The position numbers and the translations under genes are program-made. This document shows, piece after piece, positions 1 through 8,468 of a stretch of DNA of 9,820 bases. Origin of the DNA: an uncultured Oscillospiraceae bacterium. GTDB taxonomy: Bacteria > Bacillota > Clostridia > Oscillospirales > Oscillospiraceae. The DNA lies in the NCBI GenBank assembly GCA_959022875.1, contig CAUFAM010000023.1, positions 1 through 9,820 on the forward strand, given 5' to 3'. Positions within the stretch are counted from its first letter, which is position 1; each line of letters starts with the position of its first letter. The notes beneath the pieces are model-generated. The model saw nothing but the letters and a program-made list of their open reading frames with translations. It was not told the origin of the DNA and searched no databases.

Positions 1-668
1 CCCAGACACAGGCCGCTTAAAATCCGGTTTCTCGGGCGGTAGTGCTCGCCCAGATGTCTGGTTCCAGGGGGATACTCGGAAATCAGCGCCCCCACTGCCG
101 CCACATCCTGAGCCAGAAAGCGGCTTTGTCCGGCAATCCGGTCTACGCCCCCGGCCAACAGAGAGACGACCGGCCCTCCGCCTTTCAGCGCGCCCCGGAT
201 GGCGCAGGTATCAAGTCCTTCCGCAATGCCGGAGACCACCAGGGCTCCGCCCTTGGACAGCTCCAGGCCAAAGCGCTGGGCCATTCGCGCTCCATACTCA
301 GTATGTTTCCTGGCTCCTACCACCGCGATGGCCGCTTCCTCGTCAAACAGGAAGCGCTTTCCTTTCCAGTACAGCACAGCCGGAGGGTCGGCCAGCTGGC
401 GCAGGCGCTGAGGATAGGCTGCATCCTGAAGGGTCATAATCTCCACGCCAAGCCGCTGGCAGTCCTCCAGGATTTTCTGGGGCTGGTCCATACTTTTCTC
501 TTCCAGCCCCTGGAGCTGGCGAGAGGTCAAAGGGAGCTCAGCATACTCCTCCCGGCCGGCGTAATAGATCCGTTCCGGGGTAACAAAGTGATCCAGCAGC
601 AGTTGGATTTTTCCCGGCGTGATCCCCTGGCGGCTGGTCAGCCAAAGCCAGTATTTCAGCTCTGTCAT
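1..668 (-). CDS. dprA: DNA-processing protein DprA/Smf, N-terminal part, cut by the window edge
   Basis: This gene reads leftward and leaves the window after 222 codons, so its C-terminus is not visible. DprA binds single-stranded DNA and loads RecA during natural transformation; many non-competent bacteria also keep it. The first ~100 residues are a helical region. The Rossmann-like domain then begins with AVVGAR (about 115-120), continues with VSGIAEGLDT (about 145-154) and ends with SEYPPGT (197-203) and PRNRILSGL (212-220). These match the family blocks usually written GSR, SGLARGID and FPRRNRIISG. Two usually conserved positions of the second block differ: Glu replaces the Arg of ARGID, and Ile replaces the His that normally follows. 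The start is the ATG at 668, with a GAGGG-type ribosome site a few bases upstream. It is divergent from the MFS gene. The family call is firm; whether the cell is competent cannot be told from here. Confidence 0.93.
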   Translation of the reverse strand, partial: MTELKYWLWLTSRQGITPGKIQLLLDHFVTPERIYYAGREEYAELPLTSRQLQGLEEKSMDQPQKILEDCQRLGVEIMTLQDAAYPQRLRQLADPPAVLYWKGKRFLFDEEAAIAVVGARKHTEYGARMAQRFGLELSKGGALVVSGIAEGLDTCAIRGALKGGGPVVSLLAGGVDRIAGQSRFLAQDVAAVGALISEYPPGTRHLGEHYRPRNRILSGLCL

Positions 669-695
669 TTTTTCATCCCTCGCCCCAAATTTTTA

Positions 696-724
696 TTTAC
701 AAACGGGCCCATTCACGGTATGGT
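696..724 (+). promoter_or_regulatory. Promoter for the MFS transporter
   Basis: TTTACA (696-701, one mismatch to TTGACA) is followed after exactly 17 bases by TATGGT (719-724, four of six matches to TATAAT). Transcription would start near 731, some 20 bases ahead of the proposed translation start. The promoter lies downstream of the only upstream in-frame ATG (619), which therefore would not be in this transcript. Confidence 0.6.
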
Positions 725-740
725 TAACAGGTAAAAGAAA

Positions 741-753
741 GGGAGCGATCATC
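741..753 (+). promoter_or_regulatory. Ribosome binding site with non-AUG start (ATC) for the MFS gene
   Basis: The purine-rich site AAAGGGAG ends at 745. The codons in frame after it are ATC (748), ATC (751) and ACG (754), lying 2, 5 and 8 bases away. No ATG, GTG or TTG lies in frame between 622 and 810. The site therefore points to a rare start, most likely ATC at 751. Confidence 0.45.
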
Positions 754-1989
754 ACGACTACCACACATCGTATCCACTACGCATGGGTCATCTGTCTGGC
801 CGGGACTCTGATGCTCTTTACCAGCATCGGTCTGGGGGTCAACGTATTTTCCGCCTTTCAGCCTCACCTGATGGCCTATGCAGGTCTTTCCAACACCCAA
901 GGTTCCTTTATCATCACCGTGCGCAGCTTTTTCCTGCTGGTGGGCATGACCACCGCCACCTGGTTGGCAAACCGCCTGGGCCTGCGCCTTGCCGGCACCC
1001 TTACCCTGCTCATGGTGGCCTTGTCCAGCTTTCTGTTCGGCGCTGTCAGACAGTTCCCCCTGTACTGCGTGGCGGCGGCCCTGGTGGGTCTCAGCTACAG
1101 CTGGGCGGGTATGATCCCCGCCTCACTGCTCATCAGCCGTTGGTTTCACGACCGGCAAGCCCTGGCTCTGGGCATCGTCTCGGCAGGCACCGGCCTTGCC
1201 ACCATCGTGGCTCCGGTTCCCTTTACCGTCCTGATTGAGAAGTTCAGCCTCCGGGTAAGCTTCTGGACAGAGGCGGCCATCGTACTGGTCTTTGCCCTGC
1301 TCTACTTCCTTCTGGCCCGGAATACACCGGAAGAGAAGGGCATGTCCCCTTATCGGCTTGCCGGTCTGAAGGATACCCCCGCCCAGCCGAAAGCAGCCCC
1401 TCAGGGCCTCACCAAGCCCCGATGGTACGCCATTCTGGTGGCCTGCTTCTGTGTGGGCGCCACCACAAGTCTTGGCATTTCCAACATGGGCGTTCTTTAC
1501 TCTACCGCAGGCTACGACCCCACCGTGGTGGCCCAGCTCATTTCCGTCATGGGACTTTGCATGATGGTAGGCAAGGTGGCCTACGGCCAGGTGGCCGACC
1601 GGGTGGGTGGACGTCTGTCCAACTACCTCATCTACGCCCTGGCACTGGTGGGATTTGCCCTGTGCTGTCTGGCCGACACCCGAAGCGTGCCGTTGGCCTA
1701 CACGGCTATGATCATTACCGGACTTGGTATGCCGGTGAGCACGGTGGCCCTTCCCATCTGGGCCCGGGACCTGTGTGGGGATGAGGGCTACGCCCGGGGA
1801 CTGAAATGGATCCAGTCCATGTACGGCCTTGGGATTTTTGTCATCGGCCCCATTCCCGGCGCTCTGGCCGATGTCACCGGGAGCTACGTTCCCACGTTTG
1901 CCATTTTCCTGGGAATGCTGACCCTCTCCCTCATTCTGGTGGCCTATGTCTATGCCAGAACCAAGGCGGGAGGTCGGCCCGAGCGGTAA
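751..1989 (+). CDS. Major facilitator superfamily (MFS) transporter, OFA/monocarboxylate-like
   Basis: From 751 the product is 412 residues, the usual size for a 12-helix MFS permease of the inner membrane. The first helix begins at HYAWVICLAGTLMLF, a pattern common in the oxalate/formate antiporter (OFA) and monocarboxylate-type MFS groups. The loop between helices 2 and 3 (WLANRLGLR) and its counterpart in the second half (YGQVADRVGGRL) are the two MFS motif-A loops. A hydrophilic linker rich in Ala, Pro and Lys separates the two six-helix halves. The C-terminus is short and basic. The start is unusual: the only in-frame ATG upstream (619) lies inside the divergent dprA and before the promoter, and the next ATG (811) would remove half of helix 1. 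I therefore place the start at an ATC beside the ribosome site. The substrate cannot be told; an organic anion is plausible. Confidence 0.82.
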   Translation: MTTTTHRIHYAWVICLAGTLMLFTSIGLGVNVFSAFQPHLMAYAGLSNTQGSFIITVRSFFLLVGMTTATWLANRLGLRLAGTLTLLMVALSSFLFGAVRQFPLYCVAAALVGLSYSWAGMIPASLLISRWFHDRQALALGIVSAGTGLATIVAPVPFTVLIEKFSLRVSFWTEAAIVLVFALLYFLLARNTPEEKGMSPYRLAGLKDTPAQPKAAPQGLTKPRWYAILVACFCVGATTSLGISNMGVLYSTAGYDPTVVAQLISVMGLCMMVGKVAYGQVADRVGGRLSNYLIYALALVGFALCCLADTRSVPLAYTAMIITGLGMPVSTVALPIWARDLCGDEGYARGLKWIQSMYGLGIFVIGPIPGALADVTGSYVPTFAIFLGMLTLSLILVAYVYARTKAGGRPER

Positions 1990-2010
1990 GCGCTCAGCCC
2001 CAGGCCTCCC
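1968..2010. other. Nested inverted repeat across the two convergent gene ends
   Basis: GGGAGG (1968-1973) can pair with CCTCCC (2005-2010). Inside it, GAGCG (1981-1985) pairs with CGCTC (1991-1995) around the loop GTAAG. The structure contains the stop codons of both the MFS gene (1987-1989) and the methyltransferase gene (1994-1996). No T-run follows on either strand, so it is not a standard intrinsic terminator, although it sits exactly where a bidirectional one would be expected. Confidence 0.3.
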
Positions 2011-2758
2011 ACAGCACAATGGCTGCGGCCATGGCGGCGTTGAGCGATTCACACCGCTCCCGCATGGGGATCTTTACCGTGCGGGAGCTGGCCTTCAGCA
2101 GCTGTTCGGACACGCCCCGGCCTTCACTTCCGATAATCACGGCGCAGCGCTCCAGCTGCGCCGTTTTAATATCCACTGTGTCCTCCCGGAGGGCCGTGGC
2201 ATACAAGGGCAGGCCCGATTCTTCCATCAGGCCGGGCAGCTGCTCCGCCTCCACTTCATAAACGGGCAGGCGAAAGCAGGCCCCCATGGTGGAACGGACC
2301 GTTTTGGGGGAAAAGGGATCGGCACAGCCGTTGACCAAAATGAGACCATCCGCCCCAAGGGCATCGGCCGTGCGCCAGATGGTACCCACATTTCCGGGAT
2401 CCTGAACCCCATCCAGCACCAGGTACCGTCCGCCCGGCAAGGGCCGGGGCGGAGTCGTATCCGGCATCTGCGCCAAAAACAGAACTCCCTGTGGAGTCTT
2501 GGTGTCGCACAGGCTGTCCAGCAGCGCCCGGGGCATCTCCACCTGCCGGGCTCCCGCAGGGCAGGAAGCCTCCACCCCGGGAGCGGTCACCACCGTCTTC
2601 ACAGGGACTCCGGCCTTCACTGCCTCGGCCAAAAGCTTCGGCCCCTCACCGGGGAACAGGCGCTGCTCCCGGCGCTCCCGGCGCTCGTGGTTCAGCTTTC
2701 GGATCTGTACGGCCAGGGGGTTTTGCCGGCTGGTAATCTGCTCCAAAACAAGGACCAT
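1994..2758 (-). CDS. TrmH/SpoU-family RNA 2'-O-methyltransferase
   Basis: This SPOUT-class enzyme transfers a methyl group from S-adenosylmethionine to a ribose 2'-OH of rRNA or tRNA. The 254-residue product has a short N-terminal substrate-binding part (ITSRQNPLAVQIRKLN, about 8-23) typical of the RlmB/TsnR-like branch. The knotted catalytic domain follows. Its three motifs are LDGVQDPGNVGTIWRTADA (115-133, catalytic Arg129), VIIGSEGRGVS (207-217) and IPMRERCESLNAAMAAAI (230-247). The start is uncertain. The ATG at 2758 is preceded directly by GGAAAGG, which is too close to be ideal. A TTG at 2746, giving a protein that begins M-E-Q-I-T-S-R, has AAAGGATGG at good spacing. A TTG at 2782 has no ribosome site. 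The gene has its own promoter and converges with the MFS gene. The exact target nucleotide is not predictable from this sequence. Confidence 0.92.
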   Translation of the reverse strand: MVLVLEQITSRQNPLAVQIRKLNHERRERREQRLFPGEGPKLLAEAVKAGVPVKTVVTAPGVEASCPAGARQVEMPRALLDSLCDTKTPQGVLFLAQMPDTTPPRPLPGGRYLVLDGVQDPGNVGTIWRTADALGADGLILVNGCADPFSPKTVRSTMGACFRLPVYEVEAEQLPGLMEESGLPLYATALREDTVDIKTAQLERCAVIIGSEGRGVSEQLLKASSRTVKIPMRERCESLNAAMAAAIVLWEAWG

Positions 2759-2803
2759 CCTTTCCGCGGCCTGACCTGTCAACGGGGGCCGGAATTCTCA
2801 TAT

Positions 2804-2832
2804 ATATTAAAGGTATCATTTCCCGTTGTCAA
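2804..2832 (-). promoter_or_regulatory. Strong promoter for the RNA methyltransferase gene
   Basis: Reading the minus strand, a perfect TTGACA (2832-2827) is followed after 17 bases by TAATAT (2809-2804). Transcription would start near 2797. It lies in the 123-base gap between dapF and the methyltransferase gene, so the latter need not depend on read-through from dapF. No T-tailed hairpin was seen after the dapF stop. Confidence 0.75.
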
Positions 2833-2881
2833 GCCATGTTTTTGGCATCTTTCGTCAGATGATCTCCCCTCCCCCCTGTTT

Positions 2882-3667
2882 TTAGGGCACTTCTCCTTCA
2901 AAAACCAGCCGGGCCGGGCCGGTCATGTACACATGGTTTTCCCTCTGTTCCAGCTTCAGCACACCCCCCGGCAGATGGGCCAGCACCTGCGCTTGGCACT
3001 TGCCCGCCTGCCGTGCGGCCGCGAAGGCTGCGCAGGCTCCGGTACCGCAGGCAAGGGTGATGCCGCTGCCCCGTTCCCACACCCGCAAAAACAGATTCTC
3101 CCGGTCCGGGCAGGCGGCAAACTCCACATTGATCCGCTCCCCTACCGCCGGGTGCCGCTCCAGCACCGGGCCCAGACGCTCCAGATCCACCTGCTCCGGA
3201 TCTTCACAAAACACAACCCCGTGGGGATTGCCCATCCACACAGGATGGAGCACAAACTTCTCTCCCTCCGCCTCCACGTCCATAGGCGGCAGAAGCCCGG
3301 CCTCCCCCATATCAACGCTCACCGACTTCACCTCGCCTCCGCGAACCTGAAGCTCCAATCTCCGGGCTCCGGCATCCGTGTCGATGGTCAGGCAGGTCTT
3401 CCGGGTCAGCCCTTTGTCGTAGACATACTTTCCCACACAGCGGATACCGTTGCCGCACATGCTTCCCCGGGAGCCGTCAGCGTTGTACATCTCCATGGTA
3501 AAATCCCCCTCCCGCCCGGGCTTAATGCAGATCAGTCCGTCCGCCCCCACTCCAAAGTGGCGGTCCGACAATCGGCGGGCCAGGGCGGGCAGGCCCTCCG
3601 GCGCCTCTCTCATACAGTTTACATAAATATAATCATTGCCCAGTCCCTCCATCTTGCTAAAGCGCAT
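2882..3667 (-). CDS. dapF: Diaminopimelate epimerase
   Basis: DapF is the cofactor-independent cytoplasmic racemase that converts LL-diaminopimelate to meso-diaminopimelate, the peptidoglycan cross-linking residue and direct lysine precursor. The 261-residue product opens with the family signature FSKMEGLGNDYIYV (3-16). It carries the two catalytic cysteines: Cys71 in NADGSRGSMCGNGIR and Cys207 in ERGSGITLACGTGACAA. The substrate-contacting Glu-Arg pair is kept as Glu198-Arg199. The C-terminus (TGPARLVFEGEV) is typical. The start at 3667 has AAGGAG eight bases upstream and gives the standard family length. The frame stays open for 35 more codons to a GTG at 3772 that also has an ideal ribosome site, so an extended form cannot be excluded. 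The gene is divergent from glnN, and lysA, which uses its product, lies 2.5 kb away. Confidence 0.96.
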   Translation of the reverse strand: MRFSKMEGLGNDYIYVNCMREAPEGLPALARRLSDRHFGVGADGLICIKPGREGDFTMEMYNADGSRGSMCGNGIRCVGKYVYDKGLTRKTCLTIDTDAGARRLELQVRGGEVKSVSVDMGEAGLLPPMDVEAEGEKFVLHPVWMGNPHGVVFCEDPEQVDLERLGPVLERHPAVGERINVEFAACPDRENLFLRVWERGSGITLACGTGACAAFAAARQAGKCQAQVLAHLPGGVLKLEQRENHVYMTGPARLVFEGEVP

Positions 3668-3711
3668 ATGACACACTCCTTCCCCGGAAAAAGCCGGTTG
3701 TTTGGTGTAGC

Positions 3712-3774
3712 CTATGCGCCCCAGAGCCCCCGCATGTCTGTTTTGGGCAGTCTTTTTGTGAAATTTCTCCACAT
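3712..3774 (-). CDS. Possible 20-residue leader ORF upstream of dapF
   Basis: An ATG at 3774 with a consensus AAGGAGG five bases upstream opens a 20-codon frame ending in TAG at 3712, 44 bases before the dapF start. The peptide contains two Trp (positions 2 and 18), three Arg and two Lys, and begins M-W-R-N-F. It is not homologous to anything I recognise. The same ribosome site also serves, at seven bases, an overlapping GTG (3772) in the dapF frame. Only one of these two readings need be real, and neither may be. Lys codons are too few for a convincing lysine attenuator. Confidence 0.3.
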   Translation of the reverse strand: MWRNFTKRLPKTDMRGLWGA

Positions 3775-3779
3775 TTATC

Positions 3780-3786
3780 CCTCCTT
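3780..3786 (-). promoter_or_regulatory. Consensus ribosome site upstream of the dapF leader
   Basis: The minus strand reads AAGGAGG here, fully complementary to the 16S anti-Shine-Dalgarno. It is followed by GATAA, then overlapping ATG (3774) and GTG (3772) codons. It is a second site in addition to AAGGAG at 3676-3681, which serves the canonical dapF start. Confidence 0.5.
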
Positions 3787-3816
3787 CCCCCTGTGGATAT
3801 TGGCTGGTATTTTTTC

Positions 3817-3845
3817 TTGCATTAAAGGGATAAATAGGATATTAT
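3817..3845 (+). promoter_or_regulatory. Probable promoter for glnN
   Basis: TTGCAT (3817-3822, a poor -35) is followed after 17 bases by TATTAT (3840-3845, five of six matches to TATAAT), with an AT-rich stretch after it. Transcription would start near 3852, about 23 bases before the glnN ATG. The weak -35 suggests an activator or modest basal strength. I saw no clear operator; the 207-base dapF-glnN gap holds this promoter and the dapF leader. Confidence 0.5.
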
Positions 3846-3874
3846 GAAACTAATTTTAAAAAGGGGTTGAAGGT

Positions 3875-5983
<2,109 letters not shown>

Positions 5984-6009
5984 TCCCCTTTCCCTTCCCT
6001 GTCTGACCC

Positions 6010-6050
6010 GGGGCCGCTTCGCAGTTTCAGGCGGGGCGGCCTCTTTTCTT
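6010..6050 (+). terminator. Intrinsic terminator after glnN
   Basis: GGGGCCGC (6010-6017) pairs with GCGGCCTC (6036-6043) in an 8-bp stem with one G-T wobble and an 18-base loop. It is followed by TTTTCTT (6044-6050). The last two T residues are also the first bases of the lysA -35 box. Confidence 0.7.
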
Positions 6051-6077
6051 GACAAGTTTCACAAAATTGGATAGACT
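6049..6077 (+). promoter_or_regulatory. Promoter for the lysA-lrgA-lrgB unit
   Basis: A perfect TTGACA (6049-6054) is followed after 17 bases by TAGACT (6072-6077, four of six matches). Transcription would start near 6084, leaving an untranslated leader of ~36 bases. That is far too short for a lysine riboswitch, so lysine control, if any, is not through that element here. Confidence 0.7.
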
Positions 6078-6102
6078 AACCCTTGATTTCACAAGATAGA
6101 AA

Positions 6103-6119
6103 AAGGAGCTGACGTCCTT
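6103..6119 (+). promoter_or_regulatory. lysA ribosome site inside a small hairpin
   Basis: AAGGAG (6103-6108) lies 11 bases before the lysA ATG, longer than usual. AAGGA (6103-6107) can pair with TCCTT (6115-6119), directly before the ATG, around a 7-base loop. The hairpin would cover the ribosome site, although five base pairs are marginally stable. Confidence 0.4.
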
Positions 6120-7379
6120 ATGAAAACCCCCTTTGTCTCCCTGGAACAGCTCCAGGAGATCGTTAAAGAGTACCCCACGCCCTTCCATCTGTACGACGAG
6201 AAGGGGATCCGGGAAAACGCCCGAGCCCTGCAAAAGGCCTTTTCCTGGAACCCCGGCTATAAGGAATTTTTTGCCGTGAAGGCCACCCCCAATCCCCAGA
6301 TTCTGAAAATTCTCCGGGAAGAGGGCTGCGGCGTGGACTGCTCCTCTCTGACGGAGCTGATGATGTCCGACCGCTGCGGCTTTACCGGCGGGGAAATCAT
6401 GTTCTCTTCCAACGACACCCCCGCTGAGGAGTTTGCCCTGGCCGCCAAGCTGGGGGCCACTATCAACCTGGACGACATCACCCACATTGATTTTCTGAAG
6501 GATACCATCGGTTATATCCCCAAAAAGATCTCCTGCCGCTTCAATCCCGGCGGCGTGTTCCAGCTGGGAGAGAGCAAGGAGGGGTTCCAGGTAATGGACA
6601 ACCCCGGAGACGCCAAATATGGCCTGACCCGGCCCCAGATGACCGAGGCCTTCCGCTGTCTGAAGGAGATGGGGGCGGAGGAATTTGGCATCCACGCCTT
6701 CCTGGCCTCCAATACCCTGTCCAATGAGTACTATCCCGCTCTGGCCGCCATCCTCTTCCGCACTGCGGTGGAGCTGAAGGAAGAGACCGGCTGTCACATT
6801 ACCTTCATCAACCTCTCCGGCGGCGTGGGCGTTCCCTACCGCCCCGAGCAGACCGCCAACGACATCTTCGCTATCGGCGAAGGTGTGCGCAAGGCCTATG
6901 AGGAGATCCTGGTGCCCGCCGGCATGGGTGACGTAGCCATCTGCACGGAGCTTGGCCGGTTCATGCTCGCCCCCTACGGCCACCTGGTCACCAAGGTGCT
7001 CCACTTCAAGCACACCCACAAGGAGTATGTGGGCGTGGATGCCTGCGCGGCCAACCTGATGCGTCCGGCCATGTACGGCGCCTACCACCACATCACCGTC
7101 ATGGGCAAGGAGAACGCCCCCTGCGACCACAAGTACGACGTCACCGGCGCGCTGTGTGAGAACAACGATAAATTTGCCGTGGACCGCATGCTGCCCGAAA
7201 TTGAAATCGGCGACCTGATGGTCATCCACGACACCGGCGCCCACGGCCACGCCATGGGCTATCAGTACAACGGCCGTCTGCGTTCCGCCGAGGTTCTGCT
7301 CCAGGAGGACGGCTCCACCCGTCTCATCCGCCGGGCCGAGACCCCTGAGGACTACTTTGCCACCGCAATCTGGGAGTGA
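6120..7379 (+). CDS. lysA: Diaminopimelate decarboxylase, divergent clostridial type
   Basis: LysA is a PLP-dependent fold-III decarboxylase that converts meso-diaminopimelate to L-lysine and CO2, the last step of lysine synthesis. The 419-residue product has the PLP lysine in FFAVKATPNP (Lys54), the glycine loop NLSGGVGVPY (231-240) and TELGR (276-280) where the family usually has EPGR. Cys346-Glu347 (GALCENND) sits in the position of the catalytic CES motif. The C-terminal block HDTGAHGHAMGYQYNG (370-385) replaces the usual DAGAYG...YN. The block usually read HxHxGS is IHAFLASNT here (191-199). These changes fit a divergent LysA branch in Clostridia and Bacteroidetes, so a related amino-acid decarboxylase activity is an alternative. 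The ATG at 6120 is the only good start. Its TGA overlaps a potential GTG start of lrgA, so the next two genes look co-transcribed. Confidence 0.9.
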   Translation: MKTPFVSLEQLQEIVKEYPTPFHLYDEKGIRENARALQKAFSWNPGYKEFFAVKATPNPQILKILREEGCGVDCSSLTELMMSDRCGFTGGEIMFSSNDTPAEEFALAAKLGATINLDDITHIDFLKDTIGYIPKKISCRFNPGGVFQLGESKEGFQVMDNPGDAKYGLTRPQMTEAFRCLKEMGAEEFGIHAFLASNTLSNEYYPALAAILFRTAVELKEETGCHITFINLSGGVGVPYRPEQTANDIFAIGEGVRKAYEEILVPAGMGDVAICTELGRFMLAPYGHLVTKVLHFKHTHKEYVGVDACAANLMRPAMYGAYHHITVMGKENAPCDHKYDVTGALCENNDKFAVDRMLPEIEIGDLMVIHDTGAHGHAMGYQYNGRLRSAEVLLQEDGSTRLIRRAETPEDYFATAIWE

Positions 7380-7384
7380 ACAAG

Positions 7385-7750
7385 TTGAGCATTATGGGCG
7401 AACTGGCCATCGTATTCGGTGTGTGCCTCTTGTGTGAGGGAGTCGTCTCTCTGCTTCCCTTCGCGTTCCCTGCCAGCGTTCTGAGCATGCTGGTACTGCT
7501 GGGACTGCTGCTGGGCGGAATTTTGAAAAAAGAGCACATCAGCCGGGTATGCACCTACTTTGTGGGAAATATGGCCTTTTTCTTTCTCCCGTCCTGTGTG
7601 GGATTGCTGGAGCACTGGGGAACCCTGTCCGCGGTACTTCTCCCCTTTTTTGCTGTGGCGGTGCTCACCACCCCCATCGTCTACGCCGCCACTGCCTGGA
7701 CCGTTCAGCTGCTTATGAAGCGGCACCGGAATAAGGAGGAGAAGCCGTGA
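7385..7750 (+). CDS. lrgA: LrgA/CidA-family membrane protein
   Basis: This small hydrophobic protein of 121 residues shows four probable membrane helices and a basic, charged tail (MKRHRNKEEK). LrgA/CidA proteins are holin-like. In Staphylococcus they influence murein hydrolase activity and cell lysis, and in Bacillus and Streptococcus mutans related pairs act in pyruvate uptake. Family features visible are the first-helix Glu (LLCEG), the FPASVLSMLVLLGLL block and PSCVGLLEHW in the third segment. The TTG at 7385 is chosen because GGGAG (7372-7376) stands eight bases upstream. A GTG at 7376, overlapping the lysA stop in GTGA, would add three residues but has no clear ribosome site. Its stop overlaps the lrgB start. 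No LytSR or CidR-type regulator is next to it. The family is fairly sure; the function is open. Confidence 0.85.
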   Translation: MSIMGELAIVFGVCLLCEGVVSLLPFAFPASVLSMLVLLGLLLGGILKKEHISRVCTYFVGNMAFFFLPSCVGLLEHWGTLSAVLLPFFAVAVLTTPIVYAATAWTVQLLMKRHRNKEEKP

Positions 7751-8430
7751 TTGACGTCATGTTATCCTCCCCCCTCTTTGGCATTGTGCTCAGCTGTACG
7801 GCCTGGTGCATCGGATTATGGGTGCAGAAGAAAACCCGTCTGGTTCTCTTTAACCCCCTGATCATCGCTGTGGCTGTGGTGATTGTGGTTCTGGTGGCAC
7901 TGAAGATTCCATACAGTGCCTATGAACAGGGCGGCAGCCTCATTACCCTCATGCTGGGCCCGGTCACCGCAGTGCTGGCCCTCAACATCTACGAGCAGCG
8001 CATACTGCTGGGGAAATACTTTCTGCCCGTTCTGTCCGGTTGCCTGGCTGGGAGCTTGACCAGTGTGGCCTGCGCGTTGCTGCTGTGCAAATCTCTGGCC
8101 GTTGAGGAGTCCATTGCCGCCTCCCTGCTTCCCAAAAGTGTCACTACTGCCATCGCTGTGGCCATCTCGGAGAGCAGCGGTGGAATTCAGAGCATCACCG
8201 TCGCTGCCGTGATTATCGCCGGTATCACGGGGGCACTCTTTGCCCCCCTGTTTGCCCGGATGTTCCGGGTCACCGACCCGGTGGCGGAAGGCGTGGCCAT
8301 CGGTGCATGCAGCCATGCGCTGGGCACAGCGAAGGCTCTGGAAATCGGAGAGCTTCAGGGGGCCATGAGCTCCATCTCCATCTGCGTATGCGGCATTATC
8401 ACCTCCGTGCTGGTACTGTTCCTGCCCTGA
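7747..8430 (+). CDS. lrgB: LrgB/CidB-family membrane protein
   Basis: This is the usual partner of LrgA: a 227-residue polytopic inner-membrane protein with about six to seven hydrophobic segments. Two family blocks are clear. KSVTTAIAVAISESSGG lies at about 134-150, and GVAIGACSHALGTAKALEIG followed by ELQGAMSSIS lies near 182-211. Homologues modulate murein hydrolase export or activity, or form a pyruvate transporter with LrgA (PftAB in B. subtilis, LrgAB in S. mutans). The start is a GTG at 7747 that overlaps the lrgA TGA by four bases. A full AAGGAGG (7733-7739) lies seven bases upstream, so the pair is translationally coupled. Transcription should end at the strong hairpin 39 bases after the stop. 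Confidence 0.94.
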   Translation: MIDVMLSSPLFGIVLSCTAWCIGLWVQKKTRLVLFNPLIIAVAVVIVVLVALKIPYSAYEQGGSLITLMLGPVTAVLALNIYEQRILLGKYFLPVLSGCLAGSLTSVACALLLCKSLAVEESIAASLLPKSVTTAIAVAISESSGGIQSITVAAVIIAGITGALFAPLFARMFRVTDPVAEGVAIGACSHALGTAKALEIGELQGAMSSISICVCGIITSVLVLFLP

Positions 8431-8468
8431 CTGGTAAAAGCCGCCGTTCCCTTTTGATCTTATTGCAA

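Noticed and set aside
42..734. 230-codon plus-strand open frame at the left end
   Set aside because: It is antisense to dprA, whose conserved blocks are clear on the minus strand.
619..750. N-terminal extension of the MFS gene to the ATG at 619
   Set aside because: The ATG lies inside dprA and upstream of the promoter, has no ribosome site, and the extra 44 residues do not resemble an MFS N-terminus.
2841..2866. Hairpin CATCT...AGATG after dapF as a terminator
   Set aside because: Only five base pairs and no T-run on the minus strand, so it is not supported as a terminator.
1946..3847. 633-codon plus-strand open frame across the methyltransferase and dapF genes
   Set aside because: It runs antisense to two clearly recognised genes and through their promoters; the translation is rich in Gly, His, Arg and Pro without a domain.
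6078..6119. Lysine riboswitch (L-box) ahead of lysA
   Set aside because: The leader is only about 36 bases, and the gap to glnN is filled by a terminator and promoter; there is no room for the ~170-base element. The dapF leader likewise shows no L-box features.
6027..7250. 407-codon open frame antisense to lysA
   Set aside because: Same codon-bias shadow; Gly/Val/His-rich, no recognisable domain, and it overlaps the glnN terminator and lysA promoter.
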